Source of the DNA: Dermatophilaceae bacterium Soc4.6
GTDB lineage: Bacteria > Actinomycetota > Actinomycetes > Actinomycetales > Dermatophilaceae
Direction of reading: 5' to 3'
DNA length: 64,000 bases
Assembly (NCBI GenBank): GCA_039889245.1
Contig: JAZGVH010000002.1
Coordinates: forward strand, 3,286,001 to 3,350,000
In this document: in pieces, positions 37,238 to 47,192 of the stretch
Position numbering within the stretch: the stretch's first letter is position 1
Layout of the letters: every line of letters begins with the position of its first letter
Translations under genes and position numbers: made by a program
Notes under the pieces: model-generated
What the model saw: only the letters and a program-made list of their open reading frames with translations
What the model was told of the DNA's origin: nothing
Database searches by the model: none

Positions 37238-37546
37238 ATGGCGGGACAGAAGATCCGCATCCGACTGAAGTCGTATGACCACGAGGTCATCGACAGCTCG
37301 GCGCGCAAGATCGTTGACACGGTGACCCGTGCTGGAGCGACGGTTGTCGGCCCGGTGCCGCTGCCCACGGAGAAGAACGTCTTCGTCGTCATCCGGTCAC
37401 CCCACAAGTACAAGGACAGCCGCGAGCAGTTCGAGATGCGCACCCACAAGCGCCTCATCGACATCATCGACCCGACGCCCAAGGCCGTCGACTCGCTGAT
37501 GCGTCTCGACCTGCCGGCGGACGTCAACATCGAGATCAAGCTCTGA
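37238..37546 (+). CDS. rpsJ: 30S ribosomal protein S10
   Basis: This 102-residue uS10 (NusE) is a 30S head protein and a partner of NusG and NusB in antitermination. It shows [18 protein letters not shown], the GPVPLPTE loop and [14 protein letters not shown] 37238 gives [10 protein letters not shown]; an open frame upstream to 37154 lies in the leader hairpins. It opens the S10 operon and is followed after 19 bases by rplC. Confidence 0.98.
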   Translation: MAGQKIRIRLKSYDHEVIDSSARKIVDTVTRAGATVVGPVPLPTEKNVFVVIRSPHKYKDSREQFEMRTHKRLIDIIDPTPKAVDSLMRLDLPADVNIEIKL

Positions 37547-37565
37547 TCAGGGGAGATGACTCGCA

Positions 37566-38219
37566 ATGACTACTGACACGAAGAACGTCAAGGGAGTGCT
37601 GGGCCACAAGCTCGGCATGACCCAGGTGTGGGACGAGAACGGGCGCCTCGTGCCCGTCACCGTGATCCAGGCCGGGCCCTGCGTCGTCACCCAGGTGCGC
37701 GACGCCGCGACCGACGGCTACGGCGCGGTCCAGATCGCCTACGGCGACATCGACCCCCGCAAGGTCAACAAGCCGATGAAGGGCCACTTCGAGAAGGCCG
37801 GCGTGACCCCCCGCCGCTACCTCATCGAGCTGCGCACCGCCGACTTCGCCGACTACGCGCTCGGCCAGGAGATCACCGCCGAGGCGTTCGAGGCCGGGCA
37901 GAAGATCGACGCCAGCGCTACGACCAAGGGCAAGGGCTTCGCCGGCGTCATGAAGCGACACCACTTCAAGGGTGTCAGCTCCTCGCACGGCTCGCACCGC
38001 AACCACCGCAAGCCCGGCTCGATCGGCGGGTGCTCCACCCCCGGTCGCGTCTTCAAGGGAATGCGCATGGCCGGCCGCATGGGCGGCGTGCGCCAGACCA
38101 CCCAGAACCTCACGATCCACGCCGTGGACGCCGACAAGGGCCTGCTGCTCGTCAAGGGTGCCGTTCCCGGCCCCCGCGGCGCAGTCGTCCTCGTCCGCAC
38201 GGCTGCGAAGGGAGCCTGA
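37566..38219 (+). CDS. rplC: 50S ribosomal protein L3
   Basis: This 217-residue uL3 is an early-assembly protein that reaches the peptidyl-transferase centre. It begins with [21 protein letters not shown] after a short polar start. The extended loop [13 protein letters not shown] then [13 protein letters not shown] lies near residues 125-160, and the glutamine of the conserved [10 protein letters not shown] segment is present. AGGGGAGATGA precedes the ATG. Confidence 0.98.
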   Translation: MTTDTKNVKGVLGHKLGMTQVWDENGRLVPVTVIQAGPCVVTQVRDAATDGYGAVQIAYGDIDPRKVNKPMKGHFEKAGVTPRRYLIELRTADFADYALGQEITAEAFEAGQKIDASATTKGKGFAGVMKRHHFKGVSSSHGSHRNHRKPGSIGGCSTPGRVFKGMRMAGRMGGVRQTTQNLTIHAVDADKGLLLVKGAVPGPRGAVVLVRTAAKGA

Positions 38220-38224
38220 GAGAC

Positions 38225-38845
38225 ATGGCCACGCAGAGCACCCCCGTGCTGCCCGCCGAGATCTTCGACGTGCAGACCAACATCCCCCTGATCCACCAGG
38301 TCGTCGTCGCGCAGCTCGCGGCCGCCCGTCAGGGCACGCACTCGACCAAGACGCGGGCCGAGGTGAGCGGTGGTGGGGTCAAGCCCTACCGCCAGAAGGG
38401 CACCGGCCGCGCCCGTCAGGGCTCGATCCGCGCTCCGCAGTTCACCGGCGGTGGCATCGTCCACGGTCCCAAGCCGCGTGACTACTCACAGCGCACCCCC
38501 AAGAAGATGAAGGCCGCCGCCCTGCGCGGTGCCCTCTCCGACCGGGCCCGCCACGGTCGCATCCACGTCATCGCCAGCCTGCTGGCTGGCGAGGCCCCGT
38601 CGGCCAGGGAGGCTCGCGCCACCCTCGCCGGGCTCACCGACCGTCGCAACCTGCTCGTCGCGCTCGCCCGCGGCGACGAGGCCGGCTGGAAGAGCGCGCG
38701 CAACCTGACCGACGTCCACATCCTGTTCGTCGACCAGCTCAACACCTACGACGTGCTCTGCGCCGAGGACGTCGTCTTCACGCAGGCCGCCTTCGACGCC
38801 CTCGTCGAGACCGCCGCCGCGAAGACCAAGGAGGACGCGCTGTGA
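38225..38845 (+). CDS. rplD: 50S ribosomal protein L4
   Basis: This 206-residue uL4 lines the exit tunnel and, in many bacteria, represses the S10 operon through its leader. The tunnel loop is intact: [23 protein letters not shown] then [13 protein letters not shown] near residues 42-80. ATG 38225 follows the rplC stop by five bases; the open frame upstream is a shadow of rplC. Its stop overlaps the rplW start. Confidence 0.97.
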   Translation: MATQSTPVLPAEIFDVQTNIPLIHQVVVAQLAAARQGTHSTKTRAEVSGGGVKPYRQKGTGRARQGSIRAPQFTGGGIVHGPKPRDYSQRTPKKMKAAALRGALSDRARHGRIHVIASLLAGEAPSAREARATLAGLTDRRNLLVALARGDEAGWKSARNLTDVHILFVDQLNTYDVLCAEDVVFTQAAFDALVETAAAKTKEDAL

Positions 38846-39141
38846 GCATCCACATCAAGGACCCCCGCGACATCCTGATCGCGCCGGTCGTCTCGGAGAA
38901 GTCCTACGGTCTGCTCGACGAGGGGAAGTACACCTTCATCGTCGACCCGCGGTCCAACAAGACCGAGATCAAGATCGCGATCGAGCAGATCTTCAACGTG
39001 AAGGTCAGCTCGGTCCACACGCTCAACCGCAAGGGCAAGGCACGCCGCACCCGCTTCGGGCTCGGCAAGCGCAAGGACACCAAGCGCGCGATCGTCACGC
39101 TCAAGGAAGGCTCCATCGACATCTTCGGCGCCACCGCCTGA
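38842..39141 (+). CDS. rplW: 50S ribosomal protein L23
   Basis: This 99-residue uL23 sits at the tunnel exit and docks trigger factor and SRP. It shows [32 protein letters not shown] and the flexible [17 protein letters not shown] loop. The GTG start overlaps the rplD stop by four bases. Confidence 0.97.
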   Translation: MSIHIKDPRDILIAPVVSEKSYGLLDEGKYTFIVDPRSNKTEIKIAIEQIFNVKVSSVHTLNRKGKARRTRFGLGKRKDTKRAIVTLKEGSIDIFGATA

Positions 39142-39172
39142 GCTGCTGACGAGGACGTAAGGGAAACACACC

Positions 39173-40009
39173 ATGGGTATCCGTAAGTACAAGCCGACCA
39201 CACCGGGCCGTCGTGGCTCGTCGGTCGCCGACTTCGTCGAGATCACGCGCACCACGCCGGAGAAGTCACTCGTCCGCCCGCTCACCAAGAGCGGCGGTCG
39301 CAACTCCTCCGGTCGGATCACGACCCGACACATCGGTGGCGGTCACAAGCGCGCCTACCGACTCATCGACTTCCGTCGCCACGACAAGGACGGCGTGCCG
39401 GCCAAGGTCGCGCACATCGAGTACGACCCGAACCGCACGGCGCGCATCGCGCTCCTGCACTACGCCGACGGCGAGAAGCGCTACATCCTGGCGCCGAACC
39501 GCCTCAAGCAGGGTGACCGCATCGAGAACGGCCCCGGGGCTGACATCAAGCCCGGCAACGCCCTCCCGATGCGCAACATCCCGGTGGGTACGACGATCCA
39601 CGCCATCGAGCTCAAGCCCGGTGGCGGCGCCAAGATCGCCCGCTCTGCGGGTGCGAAGGTGCAGCTCGTGGCCAAGGACGGTCCCTACGCCCAGCTGCGT
39701 ATGCCGTCCGGCGAGATCCGCAACGTCGACCTGCGCTGCCGCGCGACGATCGGCGAGGTCGGCAACGCCGAGCAGAGCAACATCAACTGGGGCAAGGCCG
39801 GCCGCATGAGGTGGAAGGGCAAGCGCCCGACCGTCCGTGGTGTCGCCATGAACCCGGTCGACCACCCGCACGGTGGTGGAGAGGGCAAGACCTCCGGTGG
39901 TCGTCACCCGGTCAGCCCGTGGGGTCAAGCAGAGGGACGCACCCGCCGTCCCAACAAGGCGAGCGACAAGTTCATCGTCCGTCGCCGTCGTACTGGCAAG
40001 AAGCGCTGA
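39173..40009 (+). CDS. rplB: 50S ribosomal protein L2
   Basis: This 278-residue uL2 is needed for subunit association and peptidyl transfer. The C-terminal [17 protein letters not shown] near residue 222, including the important histidine, is intact, as is the N-terminal RNA-binding fold ([20 protein letters not shown]). AAGGGAAAC precedes the ATG. Confidence 0.98.
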   Translation: MGIRKYKPTTPGRRGSSVADFVEITRTTPEKSLVRPLTKSGGRNSSGRITTRHIGGGHKRAYRLIDFRRHDKDGVPAKVAHIEYDPNRTARIALLHYADGEKRYILAPNRLKQGDRIENGPGADIKPGNALPMRNIPVGTTIHAIELKPGGGAKIARSAGAKVQLVAKDGPYAQLRMPSGEIRNVDLRCRATIGEVGNAEQSNINWGKAGRMRWKGKRPTVRGVAMNPVDHPHGGGEGKTSGGRHPVSPWGQAEGRTRRPNKASDKFIVRRRRTGKKR

Positions 40010-40024
40010 GAAGGAGCCTGAGGA

Positions 40025-40306
40025 ATGCCACGCAGCCTGAAGAAGGGCCCCTTCATCGACGACCACCTGCAGAAGAAGGTGGACGCCCAGAACGATGGGG
40101 GCACGAAGAACGTCATCAAGACCTGGTCACGCCGTTCGGTCATCAGTCCGGACATGCTGACCCACACCTTCGCCGTGCACGACGGTCGCAAGCACGTCCC
40201 GGTCTTCGTGACCGAGTCGATGGTCGGCCACAAGCTCGGTGAGTTCGCTCCGACGCGCACCTTCAAGGGCCACGTCAAGGACGACAAGAAGGGGCGTCGT
40301 CGCTGA
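40025..40306 (+). CDS. rpsS: 30S ribosomal protein S19
   Basis: This 93-residue uS19 binds 16S rRNA in the head with S13. It starts [18 protein letters not shown] and contains [22 protein letters not shown]. Its stop overlaps the rplV start by one base (TGATG). Confidence 0.98.
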   Translation: MPRSLKKGPFIDDHLQKKVDAQNDGGTKNVIKTWSRRSVISPDMLTHTFAVHDGRKHVPVFVTESMVGHKLGEFAPTRTFKGHVKDDKKGRRR

Positions 40307-40740
40307 TGGCCGCCACGACCGTGAACACCGTCAAGGAGAACCTGATGGAGGCGAGTGCTTCGGCCCGCCACGTCCGGGTGACCCCGCAGAAGGCCCGTCG
40401 CGTCATCGCCCTCATCCGGGGCAAGCGCGCCGCCGAGGCCGTGTCGGTCCTGATGTTCGCCCCCCAGGCGGCATCGGAGCCGATCCAGAAGGTGCTCGAG
40501 AGCGCCATCGCCAACGCCCGGGTCAAGGCCGACCGACAGTCGCTGCCCTTCGACGAGCGCAGCCTGGTCATCCAGGCCGCCTTCATCGACGAGGGACCGA
40601 CGATGAAGCGTTTCCGGCCCCGCGCACAGGGCAGGGCCAGCCGTATCAACAAGCGCACGAGCCACATCACCGTGGTCGTCGCGCAGCCCGAGAAGACCAC
40701 TCCGGGTACGAAGACCGCAGCTAAGGGAGGTGGTCGCTGA
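40306..40740 (+). CDS. rplV: 50S ribosomal protein L22
   Basis: This 144-residue uL22 lines the exit tunnel. It shows [22 protein letters not shown] at the start and the beta-hairpin tip ([19 protein letters not shown]) near residues 103-121, where macrolide-resistance changes occur in other species; no deletion is seen. A C-terminal Lys/Gly tail of about 20 residues follows. One-base overlap with rpsC. Confidence 0.97.
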   Translation: MAATTVNTVKENLMEASASARHVRVTPQKARRVIALIRGKRAAEAVSVLMFAPQAASEPIQKVLESAIANARVKADRQSLPFDERSLVIQAAFIDEGPTMKRFRPRAQGRASRINKRTSHITVVVAQPEKTTPGTKTAAKGGGR

Positions 40741-41552
40741 TGGGTCAGAAGGTCAACCCGTACGGGTTCCGCCTCGGCATCACGACCGAGCACAGGAGTC
40801 GTTGGTTCGCCGACAGCACCAAGACGGGTCAGCGTTACCGCGACTACGTCAAGGAGGATGTCGCCATCCGTCGGCTCATGGAGAAGGGCATGGAGCGTGC
40901 TGGGATCTCCCGCGTGGAGATCGAGCGCACCCGTGACCGCGTCCGCGTCGACATCCACACCGCGCGTCCGGGCATCGTCATCGGCCGCCGCGGCGCCGAG
41001 GCGGACCGCATCCGCGGCGAGCTCGAGAAGCTCACCGGCAAGCAGGTGCAGCTGAACATCCTCGAGGTCAAGAACCCCGAGATCGACTCCCAGCTCGTCG
41101 CCCAGGGCATCGCCGAGCAGCTCGCTGCGCGTGTGACGTTCCGTCGGGCCATGCGCAAGGGGATGCAGTCGGCCACCCGCGCCGGTGCCAAGGGCATCCG
41201 GGTGCAGTGCTCGGGTCGCCTCGGTGGCGCCGAGATGTCGCGCTCGGAGTTCTACCGCGAGGGCCGTGTGCCCCTGCACACCCTGCGCGCGAACATCGAC
41301 TACGGCTTCTACGAGGCTCGCACCCCGTTCGGTCGGATCGGCGTCAAGGTGTGGATCTACAAGGGTGACGTGACTGCTCGTGAGCTCGCTCAGCAGCAGG
41401 CGACGGCTCCTCGTGCCCCCCGCGGCCCCCGCCGCGAGGGCGCCGAGCGGCCCACCCGGGCCCGTCGTGACGCGCCGGCCGAGGCTCCCGCAGCCGAGAC
41501 CACGTCCGCTCCGGCGACCGAGGTTGCCGCCGTCACGAATGAGCAGGCCTGA
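40740..41552 (+). CDS. rpsC: 30S ribosomal protein S3
   Basis: This 270-residue uS3 forms the mRNA entry site. It begins [20 protein letters not shown] and has a type-2 KH domain with [18 protein letters not shown] near residue 79, followed by the C-terminal S3 domain ([20 protein letters not shown]). About 55 residues after position 215 form an Ala/Pro/Arg/Glu low-complexity tail, longer than in E. coli S3 (233 residues). Confidence 0.97.
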   Translation: MGQKVNPYGFRLGITTEHRSRWFADSTKTGQRYRDYVKEDVAIRRLMEKGMERAGISRVEIERTRDRVRVDIHTARPGIVIGRRGAEADRIRGELEKLTGKQVQLNILEVKNPEIDSQLVAQGIAEQLAARVTFRRAMRKGMQSATRAGAKGIRVQCSGRLGGAEMSRSEFYREGRVPLHTLRANIDYGFYEARTPFGRIGVKVWIYKGDVTARELAQQQATAPRAPRGPRREGAERPTRARRDAPAEAPAAETTSAPATEVAAVTNEQA

Positions 41553-41554
41553 CC

Positions 41555-41974
41555 ATGTTGATTCCCCGTCGAGTCAAGCACCGCAAGCAGCACCACCCGG
41601 GTCGTTCCGGGGCTGCCAAGGGCGGCACCACGATCGCGTTCGGCGACTACGGCATCCAGGCCCTCGAGCCCGCCTACGTCACCAACCGGCAGATCGAGTC
41701 CGCTCGTATCGCGATGACCCGCTACATGAAGCGCGGTGGAAAGGTGTGGATCAACATCTACCCGGACCGCCCGCTCACCAAGAAGCCGGCCGAGACCCGC
41801 ATGGGTTCCGGTAAGGGCTCGCCCGAGTGGTGGATCGCCAACGTCAAGCCCGGTCGGATGCTGTTCGAGGTGAACGGTGTGACCGAGCCCGTGGCCCGTG
41901 AGGCCATGCGCCTGGCGATGCACAAGCTCCCCATGAAGTGCCGCTTCGTCCGCCGTGAGGGTGGTGACATCTGA
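41555..41974 (+). CDS. rplP: 50S ribosomal protein L16
   Basis: This 139-residue uL16 binds near the A site. It shows [46 protein letters not shown] split across residues 62-90, and ends FVRREGGDI. It overlaps rpmC by one base. Confidence 0.98.
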   Translation: MLIPRRVKHRKQHHPGRSGAAKGGTTIAFGDYGIQALEPAYVTNRQIESARIAMTRYMKRGGKVWINIYPDRPLTKKPAETRMGSGKGSPEWWIANVKPGRMLFEVNGVTEPVAREAMRLAMHKLPMKCRFVRREGGDI

Positions 41975-42378
41975 TGGCCGTTGGTACCAAGGACCTCGCG
42001 TCCGACTCGCTGCGCAGCTTCGGTGACGACCGTCTGGTCGACGAGCTCCGCAAGTCGAAGGAGGAGCTGTTCAACCTCCGCTTCCAGTCCGCCACCGGCC
42101 AGCTCGACAACCACGGCCGGCTGCGGGCGGTCAAGCGCGACATCTCCCGGATCTACACCGAGATGCGCGAGCGAGAGCTCGGCATCGGTCTGCCCCCGGC
42201 AGCCCCCAAGGCGCCCGCCGTGGTGACCGAGGTGGACGCCAAGGCCGAGAAGAAGGCCAAGAAGGCCGACAAGGCTGACAAGGCTCCGAAGGCCGAGAAG
42301 GCACCCAAGGGCGAGAAGGCCGCCAAGGCTGAGAAGGCCGCCGGCGACGAGCCCAGCGACGAGCAGGACGAGGCATGA
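41974..42378 (+). CDS. rpmC: 50S ribosomal protein L29 with long Lys/Ala-rich tail
   Basis: The N-terminal 70 or so residues are ordinary uL29 ([20 protein letters not shown] then [20 protein letters not shown]). The remaining 60 residues form a low-complexity tail built of Lys-Ala-Glu/Asp-Lys units ([20 protein letters not shown]) ending in an acidic stretch. At 134 residues it is about twice the usual 65-80 of L29. The frame is intact and stops in a four-base overlap with rpsQ, so the tail is not a frameshift product. L29 lies beside the tunnel exit, so the tail should project from the ribosome surface. Confidence 0.95.
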   Translation: MAVGTKDLASDSLRSFGDDRLVDELRKSKEELFNLRFQSATGQLDNHGRLRAVKRDISRIYTEMRERELGIGLPPAAPKAPAVVTEVDAKAEKKAKKADKADKAPKAEKAPKGEKAAKAEKAAGDEPSDEQDEA

Positions 42379-42674
42379 GCGAGATGACCAGCCCGGAGAC
42401 CGTGCCGGCCACTGACCGCACGGAGCGCAACGACCGCAAGACCCGCCAGGGTTACGTGGTCAGCGACAAGATGGACAAGACCGTCGTGGTCGAGGTCGAG
42501 GACCGCGTCAAGCACGCGCTCTACGGCAAGGTCCTTCGTCGCAGCAGCAAGGTCAAGGCCCACAACGAGGCCAACGACGCCGCGGTCGGTGACCGCGTGC
42601 TCATCATGGAGACCCGCCCCCTCTCGGCGTCGAAGCGCTGGCGAGTGGTGCAGATTCTGGAGAAGGCCAAGTGA
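42375..42674 (+). CDS. rpsQ: 30S ribosomal protein S17
   Basis: This 99-residue uS17 shows [39 protein letters not shown] and the C-terminal [19 protein letters not shown]. The N-terminal 20 residues are an extra Glu/Thr/Asp-rich lead-in. It overlaps rpmC and rplN by four bases each. Confidence 0.97.
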   Translation: MSEMTSPETVPATDRTERNDRKTRQGYVVSDKMDKTVVVEVEDRVKHALYGKVLRRSSKVKAHNEANDAAVGDRVLIMETRPLSASKRWRVVQILEKAK

Positions 42675-43039
42675 TCCAGCAGGAGACGCGACTGCGCGTC
42701 GCCGACAACACCGGTGCCAAGGAGATCCTCTGCATCCGTGTGCTCGGTGGGTCGGGTCGGCGCTACGCCGGCATCGGCGACACCATCGTGGCCACGGTCA
42801 AGGACGCGATCCCCGGTGGCAACGTCAAGTCGGGTGACGTCGTCAAGGCCGTCATCGTGCGCACCGTCAAGGAGCGCCGCCGGCCGGACGGCTCGTACAT
42901 CAAGTTCGACGAGAACGCCGCCGTGATCCTCAAGAACGACGGTGACCCCCGTGGCACGCGCATCTTCGGCCCCGTGGGCCGCGAGCTGCGTGACAAGCGC
43001 TTCATGAAGATCATCTCGCTCGCGCCGGAGGTGCTGTGA
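42671..43039 (+). CDS. rplN: 50S ribosomal protein L14
   Basis: This 122-residue uL14 is a standard-length protein of the subunit interface, starting [18 protein letters not shown] and ending [12 protein letters not shown]. The GTG start overlaps the rpsQ stop (GTGA). GGAGG near its end serves rplX. Confidence 0.98.
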   Translation: MIQQETRLRVADNTGAKEILCIRVLGGSGRRYAGIGDTIVATVKDAIPGGNVKSGDVVKAVIVRTVKERRRPDGSYIKFDENAAVILKNDGDPRGTRIFGPVGRELRDKRFMKIISLAPEVL

Positions 43040-43419
43040 TGGCCAACGCCACGATCCCGAAGATGAAGATCAAGAAGGGCGACCTCGTCCAGGTGATCTC
43101 GGGCCGCGCGCAGAAGAACGGCGGCGACCGGGGCAAGCAGGGCAAGGTGATCGCCGTCTACCCCGAGCGCCAGCGGGTGCTCGTCGAAGGCATCGGGCGC
43201 GTCACCAAGCACGTCAAGGCCGGCGCGACCGACCGTGGCTCGCGCACCGGTGGGCTCGTCCACACCGAGGCCCCGATCCACGTGAGCAACGTCGCCATCG
43301 TCGACCCCGAGAGCAAGAAGCCGACCCGCATCAGGATGCGGATGGAGACGGTCGAGCGTGACGGGCGCAGCAAGATCGTGCGCACCCGCGTCGCCGTCCG
43401 TTCCGGGAAGGACCTCTGA
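43039..43419 (+). CDS. rplX: 50S ribosomal protein L24
   Basis: This 126-residue uL24 has the KOW core [14 protein letters not shown]...[20 protein letters not shown] and the [24 protein letters not shown] segment. ATG 43039 is preferred to GTG 43036 because GGAGG at 43027-43031 gives standard spacing and the ATG overlaps the rplN stop as TGATG. Confidence 0.96.
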   Translation: MANATIPKMKIKKGDLVQVISGRAQKNGGDRGKQGKVIAVYPERQRVLVEGIGRVTKHVKAGATDRGSRTGGLVHTEAPIHVSNVAIVDPESKKPTRIRMRMETVERDGRSKIVRTRVAVRSGKDL

Positions 43420-43997
43420 TGAGCGAGACCACCACGACCACGGCGACCACCACGACGCCGAGGCTCAAGACCCGCTACCAGGACGAGATCAAGTCGGGCC
43501 TGCACCAGCAGTTCTCCTACTCGAACATCATGCAGGTGCCCGGCGTCGTCAAGGTCGTCGTCAACATGGGTGTCGGTGACGCCGCCAAGGACAGCAAGCT
43601 GATCGAGGGCGCCGTGCGCGACCTCGAGACGATCACCGGCCAGAAGCCCATCGTCACCAAGGCGCGCAAGTCCATCGCCCAGTTCAAGCTGCGTGAGGGT
43701 ATGCCGATCGGCGCCCACACGACGCTGCGTGGTGACCGGATGTGGGAGTTCCTCGACCGTCTCGTGACGATCGCCCTCCCGCGTATCCGCGACTTCCGCG
43801 GCCTGTCGCCCAAGCAGTTCGACGGCAAGGGCAACTACACCTTCGGTCTCAACGAGCAGTCGATGTTCCACGAGATCGACCAGGACCGGATCGACCGCGT
43901 GCGGGGTATGGACATCACCGTCGTCACCACCGCGACGAACGACGACGAGGGCCGTGCGCTGCTGAAGGCTCTCGGCTTCCCCTTCAAGGAGATGTGA
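43419..43997 (+). CDS. rplE: 50S ribosomal protein L5
   Basis: This 192-residue uL5 binds 5S rRNA and contacts S13 across the subunits. It shows [39 protein letters not shown] and the [20 protein letters not shown] end. A Thr-rich run follows the start codon. It overlaps rplX by one base. Confidence 0.97.
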   Translation: MSETTTTTATTTTPRLKTRYQDEIKSGLHQQFSYSNIMQVPGVVKVVVNMGVGDAAKDSKLIEGAVRDLETITGQKPIVTKARKSIAQFKLREGMPIGAHTTLRGDRMWEFLDRLVTIALPRIRDFRGLSPKQFDGKGNYTFGLNEQSMFHEIDQDRIDRVRGMDITVVTTATNDDEGRALLKALGFPFKEM

Positions 43998-44004
43998 GAG
44001 ACCC

Positions 44005-44190
44005 GTGGCCAAGACCGCCCTCATCAACAAGGCGAACGCCAAGCCCAAGTTCAAGGTCCGCGCCTACACCCGCTGCCAGCGGTGCGGCCGACCGCACTCC
44101 GTCTACCGCAAGTTCGGTCTCTGCCGCATCTGCCTGCGTGAGATGGCCCACCGCGGCGAGCTGCCCGGCGTGACGAAGTCCTCGTGGTAG
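44005..44190 (+). CDS. rpsZ: 30S ribosomal protein S14 type Z
   Basis: This 61-residue uS14 is the short zinc-binding form: [20 protein letters not shown] supplies four cysteine ligands near residues 24-43. It begins [21 protein letters not shown] and ends [10 protein letters not shown] zinc-free long S14 would be encoded elsewhere if present. A 94-base gap with a small GC hairpin separates it from rpsH. Confidence 0.97.
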   Translation: MAKTALINKANAKPKFKVRAYTRCQRCGRPHSVYRKFGLCRICLREMAHRGELPGVTKSSW

Positions 44191-44284
44191 CAGCACCCTT
44201 TTCACCACCCATCGCAGTAACTGACACAACAGGTCGGTCGGCTCAGCCGGGCGAAACCGTTGTGAGAGAGGGCTGAGGCCCACC

Positions 44285-44683
44285 ATGACCATGACCGATC
44301 CGATTGCGGACATGCTGACCCGCGTCAGGAACGCCAACTCGGCGCACCACGACGACGTGTCTATGCCGTACTCGAAGCTCAAGTCCCACATCGCCGAGAT
44401 CCTCCAAGCCGAGGGCTACATCGCCGCCTGGAAGGTCGAGGACGCCGAGGTGGGTCGCACGCTTCACATCGACCTGAAGTACGGGCCCAACCGCGAGCGG
44501 TCCATCGCTGGCGTGCGGCGCGTGTCCAAGCCGGGCCTTCGGGTCTACGCCAAGTCGACCAACCTGCCACGAGTCCTTGGTGGGCTCGGCGTCGCGATCA
44601 TCTCGACGTCGTCGGGTCTGCTCACCGACAAGCAGGCGTCCAAGAACGGCGTAGGTGGGGAAGTCCTCGCCTACGTCTGGTAG
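44285..44683 (+). CDS. rpsH: 30S ribosomal protein S8
   Basis: This 132-residue uS8 binds 16S rRNA helix 21 and represses the spc operon in E. coli. It shows [20 protein letters not shown] and ends [18 protein letters not shown] 44285 is used; ATG 44291 is two codons later and equally plausible. Confidence 0.97.
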   Translation: MTMTDPIADMLTRVRNANSAHHDDVSMPYSKLKSHIAEILQAEGYIAAWKVEDAEVGRTLHIDLKYGPNRERSIAGVRRVSKPGLRVYAKSTNLPRVLGGLGVAIISTSSGLLTDKQASKNGVGGEVLAYVW

Positions 44684-44696
44684 GGGAGGAGAAGAC

Positions 44697-45236
44697 ATGT
44701 CGCGTATCGGACGACTTCCCGTCACCGTCCCCGCTGGGGTCGACGTGACGATCGACGGCCAGGCCGTCAACGTCAAGGGACCCAAGGGCCAGCTGGTCCT
44801 CACGGTGCCCATGCCCATCGCGGTCGACCGCGGTGACGACGGCGCCCTCGCGGTCACCCGACCGAACGACGAGCGCGCCTCGCGGTCGCTGCACGGGCTG
44901 ACCCGCACGCTGATCAACAACATGGTCGTCGGTGTCACCGAGGGCTACGTCAAGAAGCTGGAGATCCACGGCACGGGCTACCGCGTCGCCGCCAAGGGGC
45001 AGTCGCTCGAGTTCAGCCTCGGCTACAGCCACTCCATCACCGTCGATGCCCCCGAGGGCATCTCCTTCACGGTCGAGAACCCCACCCGGTTCTCGGTGCA
45101 GGGGATCGACAAGCAGCAGGTCGGCGAGGTGGCCGCCAACATCCGCAAGCTGCGCAAGCCTGACCCGTACAAGGGCAAGGGCGTGCGCTACGCCGGCGAG
45201 CACATTCGCCGCAAGGTCGGAAAGGCCGGAAAGTAA
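44697..45236 (+). CDS. rplF: 50S ribosomal protein L6
   Basis: This 179-residue uL6 shows [19 protein letters not shown], the second repeat, and the C-terminal signature [30 protein letters not shown] precedes the ATG. Standard length. Confidence 0.98.
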   Translation: MSRIGRLPVTVPAGVDVTIDGQAVNVKGPKGQLVLTVPMPIAVDRGDDGALAVTRPNDERASRSLHGLTRTLINNMVVGVTEGYVKKLEIHGTGYRVAAKGQSLEFSLGYSHSITVDAPEGISFTVENPTRFSVQGIDKQQVGEVAANIRKLRKPDPYKGKGVRYAGEHIRRKVGKAGK

Positions 45237-45239
45237 GCC

Positions 45240-45623
45240 ATGGCGAACATCAACGGCATCATCAAGCGCGGTAAGACCAAGGCCGACGCGCGGATCCGGC
45301 GTCAGGTGCGTGGTCGCAAGAAGATCAGCGGCACCACTGAGCGCCCCCGCCTGGTCGTCTCCCGCAGCACCCGTCACCTCTTCGTCCAGGTCGTCGACGA
45401 CACCGTCGGCAAGACCGTCGCCTCGGCGTCGACGATGGAGGCCGACCTGCGCTCGTTCGAGGGCGACAAGACGGCCAAGGCCAAGCGCGTCGGCGAGCTC
45501 GTGGCCGAGCGTGCGAAGCAGGCCGGCGTCGACTCCGTGGTCTTCGACCGCGGCGGCAACAAGTACCACGGTCGCGTCGCCGCGATCGCGGACGGTGCAC
45601 GTGAAGGTGGGCTCTCACTGTGA
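45240..45623 (+). CDS. rplR: 50S ribosomal protein L18
   Basis: This 127-residue uL18 binds 5S rRNA with L5. It shows [30 protein letters not shown] and the [20 protein letters not shown] end. It starts four bases after rplF. Confidence 0.98.
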   Translation: MANINGIIKRGKTKADARIRRQVRGRKKISGTTERPRLVVSRSTRHLFVQVVDDTVGKTVASASTMEADLRSFEGDKTAKAKRVGELVAERAKQAGVDSVVFDRGGNKYHGRVAAIADGAREGGLSL

Positions 45624-45663
45624 CCGACACGAAGCCCGTAACAGTTGAGATGAGGAACATCTG

Positions 45664-46329
45664 ATGCCCGGACCCCAGCGTCGAGGCACCACCGGCGCCA
45701 GCACTGGCGCTGCTGGCGAGCGTGCGCCCCGTGGCGGCGGTGACCGTCGTGACGGCGGTCGCGGTCGTGACGCCCGCGACGAGAAGAGCCAGTACGTCGA
45801 GCGTGTCGTGACGATCAACCGTGTCTCCAAGGTCGTCAAGGGTGGTCGTCGCTTCAGCTTCACCGCCCTCGTCGTCGTCGGTGACGGTGACGGCACCGTG
45901 GGTGTCGGCTACGGCAAGGCCAAGGAGGTGCCCGCGGCCATCGCCAAGGGTGTCGAGGAGGCCAAGAAGGACTTCTTCAAGGTCCCCCGTATCGGTGGCA
46001 CCATCACCCACCCCGTGCAGGGTGAGGCGGCGGCCGGTGTCGTCCTGCTCAAGCCGGCCGCTCCGGGTACCGGCGTCATCGCCGGTGGCCCCGTGCGCGC
46101 CGTGCTCGAGTGCGCCGGCATCCACGACGTCCTGAGCAAGTCGCTCGGCTCGTCGAACGCCATCAACATCGTGCACGCCACCCGGGCGGCCCTGAAGGGA
46201 CTCGAGCGTCCCGAGCAGGTCGCAGCCCGTCGTGGCCTGCCCCTGGAGCACGTCGCGCCGGCTGCCATGCTGCGGTCGCAGGCCGCTGCGGCGGCCGAGA
46301 AGGCCGACGCAGCCAGGTCAGGTGCCTGA
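45664..46329 (+). CDS. rpsE: 30S ribosomal protein S5
   Basis: This 221-residue uS5 is a decoding-fidelity protein at the mRNA entry. The double-stranded RNA-binding fold begins near residue 45 ([19 protein letters not shown]) and includes [16 protein letters not shown]. The first 40 residues are a Gly/Arg/Ala-rich extension ([20 protein letters not shown]) absent from E. coli S5, which is 167 residues long. Confidence 0.97.
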   Translation: MPGPQRRGTTGASTGAAGERAPRGGGDRRDGGRGRDARDEKSQYVERVVTINRVSKVVKGGRRFSFTALVVVGDGDGTVGVGYGKAKEVPAAIAKGVEEAKKDFFKVPRIGGTITHPVQGEAAAGVVLLKPAAPGTGVIAGGPVRAVLECAGIHDVLSKSLGSSNAINIVHATRAALKGLERPEQVAARRGLPLEHVAPAAMLRSQAAAAAEKADAARSGA

Positions 46330-46511
46330 TGGCGAGGATCAAGGTCACCCAGACCCGTTCGGAGATCGGGGGCAAGCGCAACCAGCGTGAGACGCTGCGC
46401 ACCCTCGGCCTCAAGCGCATCGGCGACGTCGTCGTCAAGGAGGACCGTCCCGAGATCCGCGGGATGGTCAAGACGGTCGTCCACCTGGTCGCCGTCGAGG
46501 AAGTTGAGTGA
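46329..46511 (+). CDS. rpmD: 50S ribosomal protein L30
   Basis: This 60-residue uL30 reads [20 protein letters not shown] then [20 protein letters not shown]. Its ATG overlaps the rpsE stop (TGATG). Confidence 0.97.
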   Translation: MARIKVTQTRSEIGGKRNQRETLRTLGLKRIGDVVVKEDRPEIRGMVKTVVHLVAVEEVE

Positions 46512-46513
46512 TT

Positions 46514-46996
46514 ATGGCTGACACCACTGACAAGAAGGCGACCTCCTCGGAGGCGGCGCCTCTTCGCGTCCACCACCTGCGTCCCGCTCCGGGAGCCAAG
46601 ACCGCCAAGACCCGCGTGGGTCGAGGCGAGGGCTCCAAGGGCAAGACCGCTGGTCGTGGCACCAAGGGCACCAAGGCCCGCTACCAGGTCCCCCAGGGGT
46701 TCGAGGGCGGGCAGATGCCCCTGCACATGCGGCTGCCCAAGCTGCGCGGGTTCAAGAATCCGTTCCGCAAGGTCTACCAGGTCGTCAACCTCGACCGGAT
46801 CACGGCGCTCTTCCCCGATGGCGGTGACGTCACCGTGGACAGCCTCGTGGCCAGGGGTGCGGTGCGCGACGGCGAGCTGGTGAAGGTGCTCGGCGACGGC
46901 GACCTCGGTGTCGTGGTCAACGTGACCGTGCACAAGTTCTCGGCCACGGCCAAGGACAAGATCGAGGCCGCTGGCGGTTCGGTCACCGCTCTCTGA
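46514..46996 (+). CDS. rplO: 50S ribosomal protein L15
   Basis: This 160-residue uL15 shows [20 protein letters not shown], the Gly-rich RNA-binding [19 protein letters not shown], and [22 protein letters not shown] 46514 is used, with GTG 46508 overlapping the rpmD stop as an alternative. The N-terminus is about 15 residues longer than in E. coli. Confidence 0.97.
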   Translation: MADTTDKKATSSEAAPLRVHHLRPAPGAKTAKTRVGRGEGSKGKTAGRGTKGTKARYQVPQGFEGGQMPLHMRLPKLRGFKNPFRKVYQVVNLDRITALFPDGGDVTVDSLVARGAVRDGELVKVLGDGDLGVVVNVTVHKFSATAKDKIEAAGGSVTAL

Positions 46997-47030
46997 GCCA
47001 TCAGACGCGCTGCTCGGCGCGTCCCATCGT

Positions 47031-47064
47031 GCGGCCGGCGTCCCCATGAGGGGCCGCCGGCCGC
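47031..47064 (+). other. GC hairpin between rplO and secY
   Basis: GCGGCCGGCG pairs with CGCCGGCCGC around a loop containing CCCC/GGGG pairing. It may be a terminator separating spc ribosomal genes from secY. A TATTCT at 47108-47113 downstream is a possible -10 for secY. Confidence 0.5.
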
Positions 47065-47192
47065 CCACGTTGTGCAGGACCGGTGCGTGACTTCCGGCTC
47101 CGCACGGTATTCTCACGGGGTTGCACGGGCGCCTGTTGGGCCCGCACCCGCACTTTGCTTCGTCGCGGCTCGCGCGGCACCAGGAGGATCTG

